DNA of 21,728 nucleotides from Opitutia bacterium UBA977 (GTDB lineage Bacteria > Verrucomicrobiota > Verrucomicrobiia > Opitutales > Coraliomargaritaceae): NCBI GenBank assembly GCA_002292345.1, contig DBBT01000049.1, positions 458 through 22,185 on the forward strand, given 5' to 3'. The position numbers and the translations under genes were made by a program. Below the pieces are notes generated by a model. That model saw nothing but the letters and a program-made list of their open reading frames with translations, was not told where the DNA came from and did not search any database. Below are positions 15,938 to 21,728 of this stretch, in pieces (positions within the stretch are counted from its first letter, which is position 1; each line of letters begins with the position of its first letter).

Positions 15938-18900
15938 TTAAATCAACTCATACGATTTTCTCTTTCACAGAGGCCATTAATTTTGGCCTTAGTTGTCATC
16001 GTGCTTGTTCTAGGAATTAAGAAAGCGGTGGAGCTTCCGGTCGAAGTGTTGCCGGATTTGACTAAGCCGACGGTGACAATTTTAACCGAGTCCGCTGGCT
16101 TCGCTCCCGAAGAAGTGGAAACACTGGTGACGATTCCATTAGAGAATTCGCTGATGGGTGTGACGGGCGTGTCGCGCCTGCGTTCGATCAATGATGTGGG
16201 TTTGTCCTTAATCTTCGTCGAATTCGAATGGGGCACAGATATTTATCAGGCGCGTCAGTTTGTGCAGGAGCGTTTGACTGGTGCGAGTGAAACATTGCCC
16301 GAAGGAGTGAGCCCTTACATGACGCCAGTCGCATCGCTTATGGGTAACATCCTGCTGGTTGGATTAGCGGATCCTACAGGCGAGACGAGTCCGCGCGAGT
16401 TGCGCTCACTGGCGGATTGGAAGGTTGCTCGAAAACTTCAATCCATTCCAGGAATTGCCGAAGTGCTGTCGATGGGCGGCGGGGTGAAGCAGGTGCAAGT
16501 GCAGCCAGATCCAGATAAGATGCTCGCGATGGGTGTATCCTTTTTGCAAATACGCGATGCCTCTGCTCAAGCAGTTAAAAATACGACTGGTGGATTTTTA
16601 ACCGAATCGGCTCAAGAGATCATGGTGCGTAATTTGGCGATGACGACTGATCTGGATGAGATCGGTAACACGGTTGTGACGTACGAGAATGATCGTCCGA
16701 TTCGTCTGCGCGATGTTGCTTCGTTGGTGTGGGATATTGAGCCGATGCGTGGCGATGCTGGTCTTGGCACAAAGCACATTAAGCAGGATGGTGCGGTCAA
16801 GGGTTACCCAGGAGTGATACTCAGTGTGACAAAATCGCCGGGATTCGATACCATTGATTTGACTGAGAGAGTGGAAGCCGCCCTCACGGCGCTGCAACAG
16901 ACGCTTCCCGCAGGAGTCGAAGTGATTACGCTCTATCGGCAATCCGACTTTATTAATCTCTCGATTGGAAATCTGGAAGAAGCCCTTCGTGACGGTGCCA
17001 TCATAGTGGGCTTAGTGTTGTTTCTGTTTCTGTTCAATGTGCGGATTACATTGATTACGCTCACTGCGATTCCGCTTTCACTCGGCATCACGATTCTGGT
17101 GTTCGACCTGATGGACTTGAGCGTCAACTCGATGACACTCGGTGGACTTGCCGTGGCGATTGGTATGGTGGTCGACGACGCGATTGTTGATGTGGAAAAT
17201 GTGTTTCGCCGTTTGTGCGAGAATGCTAGTTTATCGAAGCCACGTCCGAGGCTTGAAGTGATCGCCAGTGCCTCGGCCGAAGTGCGCTCATCTATTTTAT
17301 ATGCCACCGTGTTGATCATTTTAGTGTTCCTGCCGTTACTGGCATTGAGTGGCGTGGAGGGGCGGCTATTCTCGCCGATTGCGATTGCAACAATTGTCAG
17401 CATGAGTGCGTCGTTCGTGGTGTCGTTGACTGTCATCCCGGTACTGTGTTCGTTTTTATTAAACCCGAAGGCGGGTAAAATGCATACCGAAGGGGTCGTC
17501 GTGCGTGGTTTAAAGAGGGGCTTTCACAAGACATGGCTCAACTTTTCGCTGTCACAGCCGTTTCTCGTAGTACTGATTACTGGGGTGCTGCTATTAGTCG
17601 CGTATGCAGCGCTGATTTCAATGGGGGGCAACTTTTTGCCGGCGTTTCGAGAACCGACTGCATTGGTCGCAATGACCACTGCACCAGGTACCTCGCTGAA
17701 GCAAACCACCGAACTCTCCGATACTGCGCAGGACTTGCTGCTGCAGATTCCAGAAGTCGAAACTGTGGGTTATCGTGTCGGCCGCGCCGAACGTGGTGAC
17801 CATGTGGTGCCAGTGTCGACGGTTGAGTTTGATATCGAATTTACCGAAACGTCTGATCGGGATCGTGCGGAAGTGTTGGAAGAAATACGTGTCACGATGC
17901 GCACCATCCCAGGCACATTCAGTGCGATGAGCACGCCATTAGCCGACCGCATTGGGCACATGCTTAGTGGTGTGTCTGCGAAGGTCGCAGTCAAAATCTA
18001 TGGGCCTGATTTGAGCGAATTACGCCGCCTCGGCAACCAAGTCACTGAGATCGCACGGGCGATTCCGGGCATGGAAGAAGCACGTGCGGAGCAGCAGGCG
18101 ATGATTCCGCAGCTACGGATCGAAGTCGATCGCGACCGTGCGCTGGCGTATGGCGTGACGCCCGGGCAATTGAACGAGCAGTTGGCTTCCTTGATGGGTG
18201 GCGAAGTGGTGGCCGAAATTTACCAAGGGCAGCGTGTGTATGATTTAGTGGTGCGTCTGCCGCTTGAGTGGCGTGAGTCGCCAGAGCGGTTGTCGAACTT
18301 GTATGTCGATACACTGAGTGGGCAACGGGTGCCATTGAGTTACGTAGCAGAAATTCATCAAGCGACGGGGCCGAATACAATTCTGCGCGAGAATACGCTG
18401 CGTCGTTTCGTGGTCTCGATCAATCCGACGACGGACGATTTGAATGCAGTGGTGGAAACCTTGCAGAGTAAAATCGCGGAGGAGTTGATTTTCCCGCAAG
18501 GCTATAGCGTAGCGTTTGAAGGCGAATATCAGGCGCAGCAAGAAGCGCGGCGTACCATCTTTATTATGTGTGCGGTTATTCTGCTGCTGATCATTTTCCT
18601 ACTCTATAGTTATTTCAAAACCTTCACTTTTGTGTGGCTTGTATTGAGCATCATTCCGATTTCGCTGATCGGCGGGGTCTTTTATACCAGTTTTACATTG
18701 AATAATATTAGCATCGCCACGCTGGTTGGCTTCATCGCAGTGACTGGTATTGCTGCGCGTAATAACATTATGCTGCTTTCGCACTATCTGCACTTGATGC
18801 GTCACGAAGGTGAAGCATTTACGCGCGAGATGGTGGTGCGTGGCACACTAGAGCGACTCGTGCCGATCTTAATGACTGCGATCTCTGCAGGTCTCGCCTT

Positions 18901-19087
18901 GATCCCGTTGATCATGGCCGCCGATGAACCTGGCAAAGAAATTCTCAATCCCGTCGCGATCGTCATCGTCGGCGGCTTGATCAGCTCGACGCTGCTCGGC
19001 CTGGCGGTGACGCCTGCCATCTTCTATACCTTCTTTCAAAAGTCGGCCGAAAAGTCTATTCGCCTAGAAGCCGCAGCTTCTGAGTGA
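15935..19087 (+). CDS. Heavy-metal efflux RND transporter permease (CzcA/CusA-like)
   Basis: The 1050-residue inner-membrane pump uses proton flow to expel substrate through the adaptor and channel. Family features include MLNQLIRFSLSQRPLILAL at the N-terminus, LPVEVLPDLTKPTVTI after helix 1, EVETLVTIPLENSLMGV in the porter domain, twelve expected helices in two groups, ISMGGNFLPAF opening the second half, and IAVTGIAARNNIMLLSHY near helix 10. Helix 4 reads LAVAIGMVVDDAIVDVEN (405-422). D414 and E421 match the D408/E415 positions used for CzcA, while the first CzcA Asp (D402) is replaced by Ala, as in CusA, and a second Asp follows at 415. A third Asp is at 419. The helix-4 motif therefore looks like a CusA/AcrB mixture, but the whole operon and the N-terminus place it in the heavy-metal class. 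Metal specificity (Cu/Ag versus Zn/Co/Cd) is not decided by what is visible. Confidence 0.9.
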   Translation: MLNQLIRFSLSQRPLILALVVIVLVLGIKKAVELPVEVLPDLTKPTVTILTESAGFAPEEVETLVTIPLENSLMGVTGVSRLRSINDVGLSLIFVEFEWGTDIYQARQFVQERLTGASETLPEGVSPYMTPVASLMGNILLVGLADPTGETSPRELRSLADWKVARKLQSIPGIAEVLSMGGGVKQVQVQPDPDKMLAMGVSFLQIRDASAQAVKNTTGGFLTESAQEIMVRNLAMTTDLDEIGNTVVTYENDRPIRLRDVASLVWDIEPMRGDAGLGTKHIKQDGAVKGYPGVILSVTKSPGFDTIDLTERVEAALTALQQTLPAGVEVITLYRQSDFINLSIGNLEEALRDGAIIVGLVLFLFLFNVRITLITLTAIPLSLGITILVFDLMDLSVNSMTLGGLAVAIGMVVDDAIVDVENVFRRLCENASLSKPRPRLEVIASASAEVRSSILYATVLIILVFLPLLALSGVEGRLFSPIAIATIVSMSASFVVSLTVIPVLCSFLLNPKAGKMHTEGVVVRGLKRGFHKTWLNFSLSQPFLVVLITGVLLLVAYAALISMGGNFLPAFREPTALVAMTTAPGTSLKQTTELSDTAQDLLLQIPEVETVGYRVGRAERGDHVVPVSTVEFDIEFTETSDRDRAEVLEEIRVTMRTIPGTFSAMSTPLADRIGHMLSGVSAKVAVKIYGPDLSELRRLGNQVTEIARAIPGMEEARAEQQAMIPQLRIEVDRDRALAYGVTPGQLNEQLASLMGGEVVAEIYQGQRVYDLVVRLPLEWRESPERLSNLYVDTLSGQRVPLSYVAEIHQATGPNTILRENTLRRFVVSINPTTDDLNAVVETLQSKIAEELIFPQGYSVAFEGEYQAQQEARRTIFIMCAVILLLIIFLLYSYFKTFTFVWLVLSIIPISLIGGVFYTSFTLNNISIATLVGFIAVTGIAARNNIMLLSHYLHLMRHEGEAFTREMVVRGTLERLVPILMTAISAGLALIPLIMAADEPGKEILNPVAIVIVGGLISSTLLGLAVTPAIFYTFFQKSAEKSIRLEAAASE

Positions 19088-19134
19088 CATAATCCATCGG
19101 TGCGGTAGGCATGACTTTCATGTCATCGGTTTTT
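19085..19134 (+). terminator. Weak hairpin between pump and last island gene
   Basis: ATGAC (19111-19115) pairs with GTCAT (19122-19126), followed by CGG and five T's, a short terminator-like element. An alternative stem, TGACAT (19085-19090) with ATGTCA (19120-19125), would exclude it. This could lower read-through into the gene at 19164. Confidence 0.3.
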
Positions 19135-19163
19135 ATCTTTATTCAATTAAACCCAAAAATATT

Positions 19164-19670
19164 ATGAAACAGAAAACACAGCTCAAAGTTCTCCTCATTG
19201 CGACGCTAGCCATATTCGGGACAAGCTATTGCTATGCGAGCGCGGGACACGGTCTGGGCAATGGCGGGCATAGCCACGCAACCAGTAAGGTTGCCGCGCA
19301 GAAAGTTCAGGGCGGCCCCAATGGTGGTCGTCTTATCACCATCGTGGATCCGCACATGGAGTTCTTAGTCACGTCCGAGCGCTTGGTGCAGATTACATTC
19401 CTAGGGCGCGATGGCCAAGTCGTCCCAGTAGCTGATCAAGTCGTCTCTGCGGTCGGCGGTGATCGCAGTGCCCCGACGAAGGTGGAGTTTGTTAAAAATG
19501 GTGATGGCTTAATCTCAACCGCAGCGTTGCCAGAGATGAAGCGCATGCCGATCATTTTACAGATCAAAGCGACTCCTGCTGCGCCGGGTGTGCGAGAGAC
19601 ATTTTATTTAAATATGAGCAATTGTCCCAGCTGTGAGTATAAAGAATACGCCTGTATTTGCGGGCATTGA
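19164..19670 (+). CDS. Secreted protein with His-rich N-terminus and Cys-rich C-terminus, last gene of the efflux island
   Basis: I do not recognise a named family. The 168-residue product has a Sec signal peptide (MKQKTQLKVLLIATLAIFGTSYCYA, cut near residue 25). The mature chain begins ASAGHGLGNGGHSHA, followed by GGPNGGRLITIVDPHMEFLV (50-69), a strand-rich central part likely to be a small beta-domain (about 55-150), and a C-terminus YLNMSNCPSCEYKEYACICGH with Cys at 154, 157, 164 and 166 and a final His. CPSC plus CxC-GH could hold a metal or cycle as disulfides. It follows the pump gene by 76 bases on the same strand, with a weak hairpin in between. Proteins of this general shape near HME pumps are plausible periplasmic metal donors or sensors, but that is inference. 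Confidence 0.75.
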   Translation: MKQKTQLKVLLIATLAIFGTSYCYASAGHGLGNGGHSHATSKVAAQKVQGGPNGGRLITIVDPHMEFLVTSERLVQITFLGRDGQVVPVADQVVSAVGGDRSAPTKVEFVKNGDGLISTAALPEMKRMPIILQIKATPAAPGVRETFYLNMSNCPSCEYKEYACICGH

Positions 19671-19698
19671 TTGATTCGTTTTATAGCGAGTCCACGCA

Positions 19699-19726
19699 GC
19701 ACATGCTCTCTGCTAGTAGCATGTGC
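19699..19726. repeat. Perfect 8-bp inverted repeat after the efflux island
   Basis: GCACATGC (19699-19706) and GCATGTGC (19719-19726) face each other across a 12-base loop. No T-tract follows, so it is not a standard intrinsic terminator. It lies 28 bases after the last island gene and about 65 bases before ppnP, and may be a transcript-end structure or a site near the ppnP promoter. Confidence 0.5.
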
Positions 19727-19792
19727 CACAACTCCTTCGGTTCTAAGTAAATCCTGATTGTAAATTTTAGCGGAATCGCCATCACCTTTTGC

Positions 19793-20113
19793 ATGTCTGA
19801 AAATTTTGAAAACATCTCTATCGTAAAAAAAGCCAATGTGTATTTCGGCGGCCAAGTCACTAGTCGCACGGTTGTGTTTGCGGATGGGTCTAAGAAGACC
19901 CTCGGCTTCATGCAGGCGGGTGATTACGAATTCGGCACTGAAGCGGCTGAGCTGATGGAAATGCTCGGAGGCGAGATGGATGTGAAGCTCGACGGTTCTG
20001 ATGAGTGGATCACTTATGCTGCAGGCACTTCGTTTAACGTCCCGGGCGACTCGAAGTTTGCCCTGAAAGTCAAAGAAGGCGGCGCGGACTATTGCTGCAC
20101 TTATCTTGATTAA
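19793..20113 (+). CDS. ppnP: Pyrimidine/purine nucleoside phosphorylase (PpnP, DUF1255)
   Basis: PpnP phosphorolyses a broad range of nucleosides to base and ribose 1-phosphate. The 106-residue protein has the single-domain cupin-like layout: [47 protein letters not shown] and [19 protein letters not shown], ending CCTYLD. It resembles E. coli PpnP (formerly YaiE, 94 aa) with FNVPxxSxF and a final cysteine-tyrosine-leucine region, plus a roughly 10-residue longer N-terminus. It stands alone between the efflux island and convergent minus-strand genes. The ATG has no Shine-Dalgarno. Confidence 0.93.
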   Translation: MSENFENISIVKKANVYFGGQVTSRTVVFADGSKKTLGFMQAGDYEFGTEAAELMEMLGGEMDVKLDGSDEWITYAAGTSFNVPGDSKFALKVKEGGADYCCTYLD

Positions 20114-20116
20114 TTG

Positions 20117-20136
20117 AAACTGCGGTCGCAGTTTTG
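20117..20136 (+). terminator. Short hairpin after ppnP
   Basis: AAACTGC (20117-20123) pairs with GCAGTTT (20128-20134), with a GGTC-like loop, 3 bases after the ppnP stop, ending in TTTT. It is a candidate ppnP terminator. A GC-rich hairpin follows at 20145-20176 (CCCCGGCTC with GAGCC and GGGG). Confidence 0.5.
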
Positions 20137-20190
20137 CGCGCGATCCCCGGCTCTGGGATGCCGGAGCCCGTCGGGGCGGATGAAATGGAT

Positions 20191-20214
20191 AAAGCCCTCT
20201 TCGCGGAGGGCTTT
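20191..20214. terminator. Bidirectional terminator between convergent genes
   Basis: AAAGCCCTC (20191-20199) and GAGGGCTTT (20206-20214) form a perfect 9-bp stem with a 6-base TTCGCG loop. Because the arms end in A's and T's, it works as a short-tailed terminator on both strands. It lies between ppnP (plus) and the minus-strand pair beginning at 20313, so it probably serves both. Confidence 0.75.
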
Positions 20215-20312
20215 AAGTCAGTGATTTGGGACCCTGTGCGGTGCCTTGATGTCGGCTGCGGGGCGGTCGATCACCACGCAGCCGGCTGTATCCAATGAGG
20301 CGAACTCCGAGA

Positions 20313-20681
20313 CTAGCCCTCCGGCATTGCGGATGAGTGGTGCTCGACAATCTTCCAGTCCTGACCGTTCCAGCGGTAGACGTAGGTGAAGCGGGCTTGC
20401 ACCGTTGCCCCATCCGCAAAAGCGAAGGTATAGACGCCGGAGTTGATCGCGACATCTTCGAAGATGCGGACGTTGGACTCGTCGATAGTACCTTTCGGGC
20501 CCTTGGCGAGGAACGCGACGAAATAGTCCTCGATTTCTGCGTGATTGTGACGCACCTGGTTGGAGACGGTCGGCAGCAAGATGGCATTGTTCTCGTAGAG
20601 TGCGGCAACATTCTTCGGCTCACCCGTTTGGAGAGCCGCGTTCCATTGGTCGAAGAGTGACGTGATTTCGGTAGTATTCAT
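20313..20681 (-). CDS. SgcJ/EcaC family protein, SnoaL-like / CaMKII-association domain
   Basis: The 122-residue protein belongs to the NTF2-like superfamily with the calcium/calmodulin-kinase II association fold. It starts EITSLFDQWNAALQTGEP and continues VAALYENNAILLPTVSN, IEDYFVAFLAKGPKG, YTFAFADGATVQARFTYVYRW and WKIVEHHSSAMPEG. The WKIVEHHSS ending and the D/E-rich pocket strands are the family hallmark. Members are mostly of unknown activity, and oxidoreductase labels in databases come from distant antibiotic-pathway relatives. There is no signal peptide, so it is cytoplasmic. It lies 72 bases downstream of the dapL stop on the same strand and could be co-transcribed with it. No Shine-Dalgarno is seen. 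Confidence 0.85.
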   Translation of the reverse strand: MNTTEITSLFDQWNAALQTGEPKNVAALYENNAILLPTVSNQVRHNHAEIEDYFVAFLAKGPKGTIDESNVRIFEDVAINSGVYTFAFADGATVQARFTYVYRWNGQDWKIVEHHSSAMPEG

Positions 20682-20753
20682 AATGTAGTTGGTCTGGATG
20701 AGGAGGACGCCTCTGGAACAGCGACCATCAATGGAGTGTCAGCCGATGTGCCG

Positions 20754-21728
20754 CTAAAAGGCAAAGCTGTACTTCGCAAGGCGCTGGCCGATTTCGGCGG
20801 CGATGGCTTTTTCAGCTTCGACACCTTGAGCGGCGAAGGTCACCGAGAAGCGTACGAAGTTGCCGCAATCATCCCAAGGCACCGTGCTGATGAGCTCTTC
20901 AGTGATCAGCCATTGGCTGCAGGCTTCACCAGATTCGAACTCGGTGGTCTTGCCGTCGATCGTCACCGACTTTGGTGCGGCTACGTAAAGGAAGAAGCTG
21001 CCCTTGGGCTTTTTCGCTTTGAAACCTGCACCGTTGAGAGCGTCGACGAGTAGATCCATGCGGCGTGAGTATTTCGCGGAGATCTCTTCAGTGATTTGAG
21101 GATTCGCGAGCGCGACTGCGCCAGCCTTTTGAATGGCGAGAAATTGGCCAGAGTCGGAGTTGTCCTTCATGTCGGCGTAAGCTTGCACCACGAGCGGGTT
21201 GCCAACGACGAAGCCGATGCGCCAGCCTGTCATGTTGTAGCTCTTCGAAAGCGAGTGCAGCTCGATGGCGACGTCCTTCGCACCTTCGACCTGAAAGATG
21301 GAGATCGGTGTGCCTTCGAAGATCAGTGACGAGTAGGCGGCGTCTTGTAGGATGATCAGGTGGTTGGCCTTGGCGAATGTAATGGCTTTTTCGAAGAACT
21401 CGAGGGTCGCAGATGCGCCAGTCGGATTGTTCGGGTAGTTGAGTACCATAATCTTTGCTCTCGAGACGACGTCGTCGGGCACTGCATCGAGCTCAGGAAG
21501 AAAGTCATTTTCTTCCTTGAGTGGCATGTTGAAGACTTCCCCGCCAAGATATTTGGCGTGAGTGCCCAGCACTGGGTAGCCAGGCGATGTCATCAGGACG
21601 ACCTCATCTGGGTTGATGAAACAGGCTGGGATCATCGAAAGGGCAGTCTTCGAGCCGATCGAGTGGACGACTTCGGTGGTTGGATCAATGTCGTTTACGC
21701 CAAACACGGTGGACATGTATTGCGCGGC
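20754..21728 (-). CDS. dapL: LL-diaminopimelate aminotransferase, C-terminal part (runs off the right edge)
   Basis: DapL converts tetrahydrodipicolinate with glutamate directly to LL-diaminopimelate, feeding lysine and peptidoglycan synthesis and bypassing the succinyl/acetyl branch. The frame is open to the right edge, so the N-terminus (about 80-90 residues) is missing; the visible part is about 324 residues. It has the fold-type I signatures TEVVHSIGSKTALSMIPACF, TSPGYPVLGTHAKYLGG, MVLNYPNNPTGASA, QDAAYSSLIFEG, the PLP lysine in HSLSKSYNMTGWRIGF (lysine codon at 21243-21245) and DNSDSGQFLAIQKAG, and the C-terminal STVPWDDCGNFVRFSVTF. The pattern matches DapL closely, better than aspartate or methionine aminotransferases. 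DapL is known in Verrucomicrobia, Chlamydia and plants. Confidence 0.9.
   Translation of the reverse strand, partial: AAQYMSTVFGVNDIDPTTEVVHSIGSKTALSMIPACFINPDEVVLMTSPGYPVLGTHAKYLGGEVFNMPLKEENDFLPELDAVPDDVVSRAKIMVLNYPNNPTGASATLEFFEKAITFAKANHLIILQDAAYSSLIFEGTPISIFQVEGAKDVAIELHSLSKSYNMTGWRIGFVVGNPLVVQAYADMKDNSDSGQFLAIQKAGAVALANPQITEEISAKYSRRMDLLVDALNGAGFKAKKPKGSFFLYVAAPKSVTIDGKTTEFESGEACSQWLITEELISTVPWDDCGNFVRFSVTFAAQGVEAEKAIAAEIGQRLAKYSFAF

Noticed and set aside
15935..19087. Pump as a drug (AcrB-type) exporter because of its DD pair in helix 4
   Set aside because: The N-terminal sequence, the CzcB-like adaptor and CzcC-like channel partners, and the flanking metal-ligand-rich proteins favour the heavy-metal class.
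20754..21728. Aspartate or methionine aminotransferase
   Set aside because: The order of motifs, including the VPWDDCGNFVRFSVTF ending, fits LL-diaminopimelate aminotransferase better.

Overview
The window looks like a chromosomal segment of a Gram-negative bacterium, most likely Verrucomicrobiota of the Opitutae type (Coraliomargarita/Puniceicoccaceae-like). This is inferred from the gene set: a fused SecDF, a DapL-type lysine/peptidoglycan pathway aminotransferase, a full-length single-chain pyruvate carboxylase, and outer-membrane efflux parts. Most starts lack a visible Shine-Dalgarno sequence and some are TTG. No rRNA, tRNA, CRISPR array, transposase, integrase or phage gene is visible. 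The placement is an inference from gene content, not from a marker RNA.

Bases 1-9329 (plus strand) are housekeeping genes: the C-terminal end of a MenA-type (UbiA family) prenyltransferase, yajC and fused secDF as a protein-export pair ended by a strong terminator at about 3541, recJ, pdxJ, a bifunctional NAD(P)HX epimerase/dehydratase (nnr) and dprA. Bases 9363-12800 (minus strand) are pyruvate carboxylase, convergent with dprA and divergent from the next block.

Bases 12898-19670 (plus strand) are the most interesting part, a heavy-metal RND efflux island of five genes. It starts with a secreted His/Cys/Asp-rich small protein, followed by a CzcC/CusC-like outer-membrane channel, a CzcB/CusB-like adaptor with a His-rich tail and an extra C-terminal membrane helix, a CzcA/CusA-like pump, and a second secreted protein with a Cys-rich C-terminus (CPSC...CICGH). 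The two small proteins have no name I can give. An inverted repeat spans the TTGACA box at the island's 5' end. A three-stem potential RNA structure directly precedes the channel gene and buries its only good ribosome-binding site, and a further stem covers the pump's start codon. Together these suggest an accessory metal-handling system with post-transcriptional control of subunit stoichiometry. The metal is not determinable from sequence alone.

Bases 19793-21728 hold ppnP (nucleoside phosphorylase, plus strand), a bidirectional terminator hairpin, and two minus-strand genes: a SnoaL-like/SgcJ-EcaC family small protein and an LL-diaminopimelate aminotransferase that runs off the right edge.
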